Assembly (NCBI GenBank): GCA_002392915.1
Contig: DGHQ01000010.1
Location: 1-64,000 of the forward strand
Source: Bacteroidales bacterium UBA3844
GTDB lineage: Bacteria > Bacteroidota > Bacteroidia > Bacteroidales > Paludibacteraceae
Direction of reading: 5' to 3'
DNA: 64,000 nt
Shown here piece after piece: positions 1 to 7,913 of the stretch (position 1 is its first letter; each line of letters opens with the position of its first letter). Below the pieces are notes generated by a model. The model made no database searches, had not been told where the DNA came from, and saw only the letters and a program-made list of their open reading frames with translations. Both the position numbers and the translations under genes were made by a program.

Positions 1-6
1 ATAGAA

Positions 7-92
7 GAGACGCACGGACGTGCGTCTCAATTAATATGTGCGTCTCAATTAATATGTGCGTGTTCCGATTTTAGGACGTGCGTCTCAATTAG
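7..92. repeat. GAGACGCACG-type palindromic and tandem repeats
   Basis: A 22-base inverted repeat at 7-28 has arms GAGACGCACG and CGTGCGTCTC around GA. It is followed by two exact copies of an 18-base unit, TGCGTCTCAATTAATATG, at 21-38 and 39-56, and by a further partial copy ending near 92. The same palindrome, with TC instead of GA or similar at the centre, recurs at 18226-18247. It lies just past the 3' end of the minus-strand transporter gene and may act as its terminator hairpin, but its copy number suggests a dispersed intergenic repeat. Confidence 0.8.
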
Positions 93-97
93 TGATG

Positions 98-1021
98 TTA
101 TGCTGTTTGCTTTTTTGATTTGGATTTGTTGACAAGCACCACACCTATCACAACCGTCACGCAGGAGATTATTTTCATCAGAGACAAGTGGTCCATTCCG
201 AGATAAATACCCAATGATGTGGCAACGATGGGTTGCATATAAGAATATAGGCTTACAAGTGTCGGACGAAGCTCCTTCTGTCCAATCGGAATCAGAAAAT
301 AGGCAATGAATGTCGCAAAAAATACAAGATATGCAAGTTCTAGGAAGCAAACTGTCGGCACAGACGCATAATCGACATCCGCCAAATCTGAAAAAGAGAA
401 TGGGGCCGACATGACGAATGAAAATAGAAATATCCATTTCATGAAGGTGACGACGGAATATTTCTGGATTACCGGACGGAAAATGCCAAGGTAAGACGCG
501 AATAACAAACTGTTGAGCAGAATAAGAACGATACCGTACGGGGTAGTTGTCCTTACGGTCTCTGCAGTTGCGATGCTACTGTTGTAAATTAAAAGGATGA
601 TGCCAGCTAAACTTATCGCGACCCCCAACGCCTTCTTTGTTGTGATTGGCTCTTTGATCACGACTGCCGCCACAAGCATTGTGAAGACTGGAGAAAAAGT
701 AGCTATGATGGAGCAATCCAGTGGGGTGGTGTAGTTGATGCCGACAAGAAACGTCAGTTGTGTGCCATAGTAGCCGAGCAGACTAGCGAAGAAAATCTTA
801 ACCAAGTCTTTTTTCCCCACCGTCTCCTTAGGAGAGAAAAAGGAAAGAATCCAAAATAGCAGTCCGGCCCCAGCTGAGCGAAGAGTGAAGAGAGAAAGAG
901 GCGTGAAAATATGAGAGTTGGTCAAATCCTTCGTCAACACGATGTTAAACCCAAAAATAAGATAAGCTCCACACGCTGCAAGGTGGCCCGCAATCAGTCG
1001 TTTGTTATTACCGTCTTCCAT
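98..1021 (-). CDS. EamA/DMT-family inner-membrane transporter
   Basis: A 307-residue, very hydrophobic protein with about ten predicted membrane helices in two similar halves, the layout of EamA (drug/metabolite transporter, RhaT-like) permeases. Recognisable pieces are an N-terminal AHLAACGAYLIFGFN helix, the first-half TTPLDCSIIATFSPVFTMLVA segment and the second-half LRPTLVSLYSYMQPIVATS segment, which correspond to the conserved proline-containing helices of the family. These proteins usually export small metabolites or amino acids across the inner membrane; the substrate cannot be read from sequence. The gene stands alone on the minus strand, diverging from cdsA. A TAATTTTG -7-like box lies on the minus strand at 1049-1056, about 30 bases upstream of the ATG. 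Confidence 0.85.
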   Translation of the reverse strand: MEDGNNKRLIAGHLAACGAYLIFGFNIVLTKDLTNSHIFTPLSLFTLRSAGAGLLFWILSFFSPKETVGKKDLVKIFFASLLGYYGTQLTFLVGINYTTPLDCSIIATFSPVFTMLVAAVVIKEPITTKKALGVAISLAGIILLIYNSSIATAETVRTTTPYGIVLILLNSLLFASYLGIFRPVIQKYSVVTFMKWIFLFSFVMSAPFSFSDLADVDYASVPTVCFLELAYLVFFATFIAYFLIPIGQKELRPTLVSLYSYMQPIVATSLGIYLGMDHLSLMKIISCVTVVIGVVLVNKSKSKKQTA

Positions 1022-1104
1022 TAAAATGACAATTTCTTAAATGTGTCGCAAAATTATGAAAAATCCTGTGTTTCGGCTAAAAAGAGAGAAAAAAGCAGAC
1101 AATA

Positions 1105-1136
1105 TTTGTTAAAACGGCAAGCCGGTAGTATATTTG
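1105..1136 (+). promoter_or_regulatory. Bacteroidota-type promoter for cdsA
   Basis: TTTG at 1105-1108 and TATATTTG at 1129-1136 are separated by 20 bases, matching the Bacteroidota -33/-7 consensus (TTTG, 19-21 bases, TAnnTTTG). The box ends about 30 bases before the cdsA start. Confidence 0.65.
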
Positions 1137-1167
1137 CTTTAATTTGTGAATTTTAAAGTCTAATATT

Positions 1168-2025
1168 TTGAAAAACTTAGTTATAAGAGCGTTGACGGGA
1201 GCCGTATTGCTCGGGGTGATGATTACCGCTATATTGATGCCACCATATTTGTTTGGAGTGGTATTTTTTGCTTTGATGATGTTATGTCTGTATGAGTTTT
1301 ACGGATTATGCTACAAGGTGGAGCAAGCCAAGCCCATATCACGATGGGCGATGGTAGGAGGAGGAATGTTGTTCGTTTCTGTTTTTCTAGCAGAATTATA
1401 TCAAGCCCCATACTTAATACCTTTACTATATGTTCCTTTTTTCACAGGAACATTTGTAGTTGAGTTGTTCCGTCACAATGGATCACCAATATTAAATGTG
1501 GCGATGTCATTGCTTGGACACATATATGTGGCATTGCCATTTTCATGTTTGTGTATGATTGAGAGTTTGGGGGCAAGTGCAGACGGTGCTGATTGGCAAG
1601 GAGGCTCGTTTGTGTTAGCATTTTTCATTGCCATTTGGGTTTCTGATACAGGTGCATATTTAGTCGGACGAGCAATAGGGCGACATAAATTATATGAAAG
1701 AGTGTCTCCAAAAAAATCGTGGGAAGGATTCTGGGGTGGTTTTGTGTTGGCGACAGCGGCTGGATATTTTTTTGGCAAGTACTTCCCAAATTTGCCAGAA
1801 ATCAATGGACATCAGTTGTTTGATTGGCAGTGGGCTGTATTTTTTGCTTTGATATGTGTGTTGGGAACATTGGGAGACTTGGTAGAGAGCCTTTTCAAAA
1901 GATATTTTAAGGTCAAGGATTCAAGCAATATGTTGCCAGGGCATGGAGGATTTCTTGACAGATTCGACAGTGCTATTATTTCAGCACCGTTTGCATACGC
2001 AATTTTACTTCTTTTTTTTCGCTAA
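1168..2025 (+). CDS. cdsA: Phosphatidate cytidylyltransferase
   Basis: Makes CDP-diacylglycerol from phosphatidic acid and CTP, the branch point for membrane phospholipids. The 285-residue protein has about eight membrane helices and the full CDP-DAG synthase signature near the C-terminus, SLFKRYFKVKDSSN followed by LPGHGGFLDRFDS, with the catalytic Lys-Asp and the GHGG-DR-D core. The start is a TTG at 1168, giving a conventional basic N-terminus (MKNLVIRALTGAV); no ATG fits better. Two other phospholipid genes, psd and pssA, lie 4-6 kb downstream, so the product feeds the phosphatidylserine/phosphatidylethanolamine branch encoded here. Confidence 0.96.
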   Translation: MKNLVIRALTGAVLLGVMITAILMPPYLFGVVFFALMMLCLYEFYGLCYKVEQAKPISRWAMVGGGMLFVSVFLAELYQAPYLIPLLYVPFFTGTFVVELFRHNGSPILNVAMSLLGHIYVALPFSCLCMIESLGASADGADWQGGSFVLAFFIAIWVSDTGAYLVGRAIGRHKLYERVSPKKSWEGFWGGFVLATAAGYFFGKYFPNLPEINGHQLFDWQWAVFFALICVLGTLGDLVESLFKRYFKVKDSSNMLPGHGGFLDRFDSAIISAPFAYAILLLFFR

Positions 2026-2144
2026 AAAACTATTTTTTCGGTGAAATTGTATAAATTTGTGACTTGGTATTCATATTATGAAAACTATTATAGTTGCTTT
2101 TAACCGCAACTGATTGATTAGAGGATTTTTAAAAACTTATTGAC

Positions 2145-2954
2145 GTGAAAAAAACATTAAAACTTTTGGTGATAGCCATTTGTGCTGTATTGCTTTCTTC
2201 TTGTAAGACACAAGAGAAAATCTTGTATTTTCAGGATGTTCAGTTGAACAAGAATGAACCTGTTGTAGGATCACGAGACATTCGCTTGCAGCCTAAGGAC
2301 CAGATTTCAATCATTGTCAATAGTAAGGATCCTCAGCTTGCTGCTCTATTCAACCTTGCCACTTCAAGTAATCAGGTCGGTTCGTCAGGTGGTGCCAGCG
2401 GTCAGTCAAAAATTTCTGGTTATACATTGGATGATAAAGGAGAAATCGATTTCCCAGTTTTAGGAAAGATCAAGATATCAGGAATGACAAAGAGTGAAGT
2501 TGCTGAGCATGTCAAGACATCTTTGATGGAGGCAAACTTGATCAATGATCCAGTCGTTACTGTTGAGTTTATGAACCTTTATGTGACAGTGTTGGGAGAG
2601 GTTAGTGCCCCTGGAAAATATATGATTACGAAGGACCAAATCACTTTGCTTGAGGCATTAAGTATGGCGGGAGACTTGTCTATCTATGGTGTGAGAGATG
2701 GAATATATGTGATTAGAGAGGAAAATGGACAGCGTATAACATACAAGACTGATATTCGTTCAAAAAACTTGTTTGCTTCTCCTGCTTATTTTTTGAAGCA
2801 GAATGACGTTATTTATGTAGAGCCTAACAAGATCAAAACAAAGAATTCTCGTATCGGTAGTTCAACAAGCCTTGTGTTTAGCTGTATGGGAACATTCTTT
2901 ACTGTTTTCAATCTAGTCTATAGCATAGCGAGGGACAATAGGAGCGATGATTAA
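2145..2954 (+). CDS. Polysaccharide export outer-membrane lipoprotein (Wza/SLBB type)
   Basis: A 269-residue protein with a lipoprotein signal peptide (lipobox LLSSC, lipidated Cys20), then a polysaccharide biosynthesis/export domain (QPKDQISIIVNSKDPQL...YTLDDKGEIDFPVLGKIKISG, residues about 48-135) and one SLBB beta-grasp domain (VTVLGEVSAPGKYMI, residues about 142-225). A hydrophobic stretch near the C-terminus is probably the membrane-spanning helix seen in Wza. These proteins form the outer-membrane channel for capsule or exopolysaccharide. The start is GTG at 2145. It is followed by a Wzc-like kinase and a phosphatase, so the three likely work as one export module. No glycosyltransferases are adjacent. 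Confidence 0.92.
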   Translation: MKKTLKLLVIAICAVLLSSCKTQEKILYFQDVQLNKNEPVVGSRDIRLQPKDQISIIVNSKDPQLAALFNLATSSNQVGSSGGASGQSKISGYTLDDKGEIDFPVLGKIKISGMTKSEVAEHVKTSLMEANLINDPVVTVEFMNLYVTVLGEVSAPGKYMITKDQITLLEALSMAGDLSIYGVRDGIYVIREENGQRITYKTDIRSKNLFASPAYFLKQNDVIYVEPNKIKTKNSRIGSSTSLVFSCMGTFFTVFNLVYSIARDNRSDD

Positions 2955-3072
2955 TGTTATGAAATAGAAGTGACTTTTGCACAATTTATGCAAGTAAAAA
3001 CGGAAATAAAACATGATTAACTGTATGATTGTGCAGTACTTTTTTGAAAATTAAAGAAATAGTAAATCAAGA

Positions 3073-5448
3073 ATGCCACAACAACCACAAAGGAAAAATA
3101 TACCAAACGATCAGGAGGAGGATGGAATCAACATTTCTGACCTCCTTCAGTTATGTCTATATAAATGGAGATGGTTCGTTTTATCGACAGTCATATGCTT
3201 GACTGTAGCAATATTGTATTTAATGTCAACATCTCCAATATATACACGTACGGCTACGTTGCTTATAGAAGACGAAAAAAAAGGAGCTTCTGCGATAAGC
3301 ATGACCAGTGAATTTCAGGATTTGGGATTATTTTCCAACACAACCAATATCAACAATGAATTGTTGGCTTTAAAATCTCCGTCATTGATGACTCAAGTTG
3401 TAAATGATTTGGATTTGACAAATAAATATGTGATTAAAAGTGGAGTCGGAGGCCTTAGGAAAACAGCATTATACAAAAATTCTCCTATAAAAGTAGATTT
3501 GATTGATTTGAACAATGTTGTCGACAACATTTCGTTCAAAATTAACGCAGATTTTAATAAAAAATCTCTTGTCCTTAGTGATTTTAAATTTAATAAGGAT
3601 GAATATGAAACAAGTAAAAATGGTCGTATCGGAGACACAATCTCAACACCGGTAGGACGAGTACTAATTGTCTCGACAGATTATTTTTCGGAAGATTTTG
3701 AAATTCATTATTTTCATAGTCGACTTAAATCAGTGACGGATGGGTATTGTAATAATTTGACCATTAGTTTGGCTGATAAAAACTCGTCGGTTCTTAATTT
3801 GTCAATCAATGATCTGTCTCCTGCAAGAGCGGAGGATATATTGAATTCACTGATTCATAATTATAATGAAAATTGGATTCAGGACCGTAATAAATTAGCG
3901 ACAAAAACTTCAGAGTTTATTACAGAACGTTTGCAAATGATACTTCAAGATTTGACAGGTATCGATAAAAATATCGCTAATTTTAAGGGAGAAAACTTAT
4001 TGCCGGATATTAAGGCTGTCTCTCAGATATATTTGGAGCAGAATTCAGAAAGTGTAAAGCAGTTACTTTCTCTTAATGGACAGTTGATGACTCTGAAATA
4101 TATCAATGAAATGCTTAATAGCCAGACATTTGAGGAACCTCTGCCTTCGTCTTCTGCGTTGTCAAATGGAAGTATTCAACAACAGGTACATAAGTATAAT
4201 GAAAAGTTGCTAGAAAGAAATCGTTTGATTGCCAACAGTAGTGGAAACAATCCGTTGGTGACTGATATGACAGAAGCTTTGAAAGAAATGCAAAAGGTGA
4301 TTCTTCAAAGTGTGAAAAGTGAAATCACAGCTCTTAATATGCAAATTGAGCAGATTAAGAATCAAGAATCAAACACTATTAGTAAGTTGGCAAGAAATCC
4401 TAATCAAGCGAAATATTTGTTGTCGGAAGAACGTCAGCAGAAGGTCATGGAAGGCCTTTATCTGTTTTTGCTTCAGAAACGAGAGGAAAATGAATTGTCG
4501 AAAGCTTATAATGTATATAAGTCAAAGATGATTACAGAACCGCGAGGATCTGATGCACCAATTTCTCCGCGAAACACTATTATTATTTTGGTTGCCTTAG
4601 TAATAGGACTGGTTATTCCTGCAAGTGTCTTTTATATTTTGGAGAGCATGAATACTAAAGTGCGTAATAGAAAAGACTTGGAAGGAATGATAGTTCCATT
4701 TGCTGGAGAAATCCCGGAGCAACCGAATGTAGAGGAGAAGAGATTGGCAGTGGAACAAGACAATAGAAACCTAATAAACGAGTCGTTCCGTGTGCTTCGA
4801 ACCAATGTCGACTTTATTTTAGGAAATGATAGCAAAAAGGTGGTGATGGTCACTTCAATGAACCAGGGAAGTGGAAAGAGTTTCATCTCGGCAAATTTGG
4901 CATCTTGTGTTGCGTTGAGAGACAAAAAAGTTGTCGTGTTGGATTTAGACTTGCGTCGTGCAACACTGTCTAAGATTGTAGATTCTCCAAAACTTGGTTT
5001 GGCGGACTATTTCAATGGTAAAATCAAGGATTGGAAAGAGATTGTGGTAAAGTCAGATGATAATGAAAATTTGGATGTTTTACCAGTTGGAACAATGCCG
5101 CCAAATCCAACAGAGCTTTTGCTTAATAAAACATATCTTTCCGACATGATTGCATCATTGCGTAATCAATATGATTATATTTTTATCGATTGCCCACCGG
5201 TAGATATAGTTGCTGATGCGGGAATTGTGTCTAAATATGCAGATATGACACTTTTCGTGATAAGAGCAGGCTTGATGGAGAAGAGCTTCTTGCATCTTGT
5301 GGATGAGTTTTATGAAGAGAAGAAATACCCTACGATGAGCCTTGTACTTAATGGCACAAATCAAAGCCACTATAAGTACGGCTATGGCTACGGTTACGGC
5401 TATGGGTACGGTTATGGTTATGGCTACGGAAAAGAAAAAGAAGATTAA
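3073..5448 (+). CDS. Wzc-like polysaccharide co-polymerase / BY-kinase
   Basis: A 791-residue chain-length determinant fused to a bacterial tyrosine kinase. A Wzz domain with a first membrane helix (about residues 33-53), a long coiled periplasmic region and a second helix (about 500-522, TIIILVALVIGLVIPASV) precede the cytoplasmic kinase. The kinase has Walker A QGSGKS (K602), Walker A' VVVLDLDLRR and Walker B YDYIFIDCPPVD. It ends with an unusually regular Tyr-Gly tail (about ten YG pairs, residues about 765-787), the expected autophosphorylation cluster. Phosphorylation cycles of this tail control polymer assembly in the family. The phosphatase that should reset it starts 2 bases downstream. 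Confidence 0.95.
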   Translation: MPQQPQRKNIPNDQEEDGINISDLLQLCLYKWRWFVLSTVICLTVAILYLMSTSPIYTRTATLLIEDEKKGASAISMTSEFQDLGLFSNTTNINNELLALKSPSLMTQVVNDLDLTNKYVIKSGVGGLRKTALYKNSPIKVDLIDLNNVVDNISFKINADFNKKSLVLSDFKFNKDEYETSKNGRIGDTISTPVGRVLIVSTDYFSEDFEIHYFHSRLKSVTDGYCNNLTISLADKNSSVLNLSINDLSPARAEDILNSLIHNYNENWIQDRNKLATKTSEFITERLQMILQDLTGIDKNIANFKGENLLPDIKAVSQIYLEQNSESVKQLLSLNGQLMTLKYINEMLNSQTFEEPLPSSSALSNGSIQQQVHKYNEKLLERNRLIANSSGNNPLVTDMTEALKEMQKVILQSVKSEITALNMQIEQIKNQESNTISKLARNPNQAKYLLSEERQQKVMEGLYLFLLQKREENELSKAYNVYKSKMITEPRGSDAPISPRNTIIILVALVIGLVIPASVFYILESMNTKVRNRKDLEGMIVPFAGEIPEQPNVEEKRLAVEQDNRNLINESFRVLRTNVDFILGNDSKKVVMVTSMNQGSGKSFISANLASCVALRDKKVVVLDLDLRRATLSKIVDSPKLGLADYFNGKIKDWKEIVVKSDDNENLDVLPVGTMPPNPTELLLNKTYLSDMIASLRNQYDYIFIDCPPVDIVADAGIVSKYADMTLFVIRAGLMEKSFLHLVDEFYEEKKYPTMSLVLNGTNQSHYKYGYGYGYGYGYGYGYGYGKEKED

Positions 5449-5450
5449 TA

Positions 5451-6164
5451 ATGGGCTTGTTTGATATATTTAGTGGCAAGAAAGCATTAAACCGAACAGG
5501 TATCCTGAATGGTTTTTGTGATAATCACATACACTTGCTTCCTGGTGTTGACGATGGAATCCAGTCTATGGAAGATGCACTTGAACTATTGGGTATAATG
5601 GAAACAGCTGGTGTTAAAAAAGTTTGGTGTACTCCGCATATTATGGAAGATATTCCCAATAAGACGGATTTTTTGAAGATGCATTTTGAAAAGCTTAAAT
5701 CACTATACAAAGGGAATATTGAGCTTCATCTTGCTGCGGAATATATGATTGACAGCCTGTTTCAGGAGAGATTGGAGAATGATGATTTACTTGTACATGC
5801 GAATAATCATGTCTTAGTGGAATCGTCAACGGTGTCAGCTCCGTATGGATTCAAAAGTACGTTGAAAGAATTGATGCATAAAGGACATTATGTCCTACTT
5901 GCACACCCTGAGAGATATCGCTTCCTTGAAAAAAAAGATTATGTGGAACTTAAGGAAATGAAAATTCGATTCCAACTCAATTTGACATCTTTGCTTGGAC
6001 TTTATGGACCAGCGGTGAAAGAAAAGGCAGAAATGTTGTTGACTGAAGGGTTTTATGAAGTTGTCGGTACTGATACTCACAGAGTGAAAAGATGGCAACA
6101 AATGGAAGAGCAAAAGATCAGTAAGAAAATAATTAAACTGATAGGCGAGATACAAGGTTTGTAA
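5451..6164 (+). CDS. CpsB/YwqE-type tyrosine-protein phosphatase (PHP fold)
   Basis: A 237-residue PHP-family metallophosphatase. The N-terminus has the metal-binding CDNHIHLLPGVDDG motif; further metal ligands are seen in VWCTPHIMED, VLLAHPERY and VVGTDTHR. CpsB/YwqE enzymes dephosphorylate the C-terminal tyrosine cluster of BY-kinases. It begins 2 bases after the stop of the Wzc-like kinase with the Tyr-Gly tail, which is the obvious substrate. The length matches the family (about 240-255). Confidence 0.93.
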   Translation: MGLFDIFSGKKALNRTGILNGFCDNHIHLLPGVDDGIQSMEDALELLGIMETAGVKKVWCTPHIMEDIPNKTDFLKMHFEKLKSLYKGNIELHLAAEYMIDSLFQERLENDDLLVHANNHVLVESSTVSAPYGFKSTLKELMHKGHYVLLAHPERYRFLEKKDYVELKEMKIRFQLNLTSLLGLYGPAVKEKAEMLLTEGFYEVVGTDTHRVKRWQQMEEQKISKKIIKLIGEIQGL

Positions 6165-6203
6165 ATTTTCGGTAAAAAGTAGGGCAGAATAGTTTTTTTT
6201 AAC

Positions 6204-6211
6204 TAAATTTG
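6204..6211 (+). promoter_or_regulatory. Putative -7 box (TAAATTTG) before psd
   Basis: TAAATTTG fits TAnnTTTG and lies 32 bases before the psd start, after the end of the phosphatase gene. No good -33 TTTG was found, so this is a weaker call. It suggests psd-pssA have their own promoter, separate from the export genes. Confidence 0.4.
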
Positions 6212-6242
6212 CTCGCCGATAAAATTAGAGGCAATAAAAAGG

Positions 6243-6917
6243 ATGACTATACATAAAGAAGGAAAAGGAATGCTATTGACGCTGCTGGTTATGCTAGCGT
6301 TGGTGATATTGGCATCATTCGTTTATTTCGGAACGAGTGCTGCTACGTTCGTTATTTCATTACTCTGTATAGCTGTCTTTTTGTTTTTCTTAAATTTCTT
6401 TCGTAATCCGAAACGTGAATTTATAGGTTTTGAAGATGGAATGATTATTGCTCCTGCAGACGGAACAGTAGTTATTGCAGAGCCTGCGGAAGAACCATTT
6501 TATTTTAAGGATAAAAGAATTCAAGTATCGATTTTCATGTCGGTGCTTAATGTGCATGCGAATTGGTATCCTACAAGAGGTAAGGTGGTCTACTATACTC
6601 ATAATGATGGTAGATTTATGGCCGCCAACCTTCCTAAGTCAAGTACGGAAAACGAACGATCAACTATAGTTATTGAACTTGAAAGCAAAGTTCAAATTTT
6701 ACTTAGACAGGTGGCTGGAGCTCTTGCCCGTCGAATTGTCACATATTCACGGGAAGGTGATTTCTGTGATGAAAACCAACAGTTGGGATTCATCAAATTC
6801 GGGTCTCGTGTCGACCTTTATTTGCCTATGGATAGTGAGATTTTAGTCAACGTTGGTCAGAAGGTGACTGGCAACCAGACTGTCGTAGCTAAAGTAAAAA
6901 AGCCAATCTATGAATAA
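6243..6917 (+). CDS. psd: Phosphatidylserine decarboxylase proenzyme
   Basis: Converts phosphatidylserine to phosphatidylethanolamine at the inner membrane. The 224-residue protein is of the short type common in Bacteroidota. It has an N-terminal pair of membrane helices (residues about 10-55), a conserved core (IIAPADGTVV, VSIFMSVLNVHANWYPTRG) and the self-cleavage site in KFGSRVDLYLP. Ser188 of the Gly-Ser pair would become the pyruvoyl group. The last 8 bases overlap pssA, the gene supplying its substrate, so the two are translationally coupled. Confidence 0.95.
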   Translation: MTIHKEGKGMLLTLLVMLALVILASFVYFGTSAATFVISLLCIAVFLFFLNFFRNPKREFIGFEDGMIIAPADGTVVIAEPAEEPFYFKDKRIQVSIFMSVLNVHANWYPTRGKVVYYTHNDGRFMAANLPKSSTENERSTIVIELESKVQILLRQVAGALARRIVTYSREGDFCDENQQLGFIKFGSRVDLYLPMDSEILVNVGQKVTGNQTVVAKVKKPIYE

Positions 6918-7650
6918 AATAATCAAAAGTATACCTAATACGTTGACTTGCATCAGCCTATTTTTCGGGTGCTTGTCAATACTCTATTCGATTGAAGGAA
7001 ATTTCCTTTATGCAGTGGCTTGCATCTTGATCGGTTCGATTTTTGATTTCAGTGATGGCTTTGCGGCTAGAGCGTTGAAGGCATCATCCGCTATTGGAAA
7101 AGAATTGGATTCGTTGGCGGATCAGGTAAGTTTCGGTGTTGCGCCTGGATTTGCCATTTATTTCTGGATGAAAGGTCATGTCGACTGCTCTTTTTGTGAG
7201 TATCTGCCTTACATTTCATTTTTAATTCCTGCATTTTCAGCATTAAGATTGGCGAAATTCAATATCGACGAAAGACAGACCAGCAGCTTTATAGGTTTGC
7301 CTACTCCAGCTAATGCATTATTCCTTTCTTCGTTAGTTGCAACGTCGGATACTCTATTGAAAGAAGGCGTATCTAATTGGTTTACAGATTTCTGCTGTAA
7401 TCCAGTGGCGATGATAGTGATAGTGATTGTGACATCTTTACTTTTGGTATCTGAATTCCCAATGTTTTCGTTAAAGTTCAAACATTTTGGGTGGACTGGA
7501 AATGAAAAGAAATTCATACTAATGGCATTCGCAGTTGTAGCGATGGTGATATTTGGCATACGTGGAATTTTATTTGCGGCGGCATTCACAACAATCCTTT
7601 TCTACATGGTGATGTGTATTGTAGATTTCTTCGTTAAGAAAAAAGACTGA
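6910..7650 (+). CDS. pssA: CDP-diacylglycerol-serine O-phosphatidyltransferase
   Basis: Joins CDP-diacylglycerol (from CdsA) to serine, giving phosphatidylserine for Psd. The 246-residue membrane protein has about seven helices and the complete CDP-alcohol phosphatidyltransferase motif: DG-FA-AR, then G, D and D at the standard spacing, within SDGFAARALKASS and GKELDSLADQVSFG. The start overlaps the psd stop by 8 bases. No clear terminator was found in the 263 bases that follow. Confidence 0.95.
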   Translation: MNKIIKSIPNTLTCISLFFGCLSILYSIEGNFLYAVACILIGSIFDFSDGFAARALKASSAIGKELDSLADQVSFGVAPGFAIYFWMKGHVDCSFCEYLPYISFLIPAFSALRLAKFNIDERQTSSFIGLPTPANALFLSSLVATSDTLLKEGVSNWFTDFCCNPVAMIVIVIVTSLLLVSEFPMFSLKFKHFGWTGNEKKFILMAFAVVAMVIFGIRGILFAAAFTTILFYMVMCIVDFFVKKKD

Positions 7651-7868
7651 TTCATGCTATACAACTGAAATACTTTGTTGAAGTCAGGATTTTTAACGGA
7701 GTAAAATTTTTTTTCTGCTTCCTCAATCTAATGTTTGAGTAAAAAGATTGTCACATAAAAGAGCTGCTACAGACAAAAGAGTAAAAGTGTTGGAGAAAAA
7801 ATAGTCTTGTTTTTGTGAACAAAAGCAAAAAAAATTGATTGTATAACATAAAATCGACTGAAATTTGC

Positions 7869-7876
7869 TAATTTTG
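7869..7876 (+). promoter_or_regulatory. Putative -7 box (TAATTTTG) before pckG
   Basis: TAATTTTG 38 bases upstream of the PEP carboxykinase start fits the Bacteroidota -7 consensus. A TTG at the ideal spacing is not clear. The 7651-7913 interval otherwise shows only AT-rich sequence. Confidence 0.45.
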
Positions 7877-7913
7877 CGACCAAATCGAAAATTTAATTCA
7901 ATTAAAATAAGTC

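Noticed and set aside
7..92. Regularly spaced repeats suggesting a CRISPR array
   Set aside because: Units are 18 bases with no unique spacers of constant length, include palindromes, and no cas genes are in the window.
45..437. Reading frame of 130 codons on the minus strand
   Set aside because: It lies in another frame of the transporter gene and has no family resemblance or transmembrane pattern of its own.
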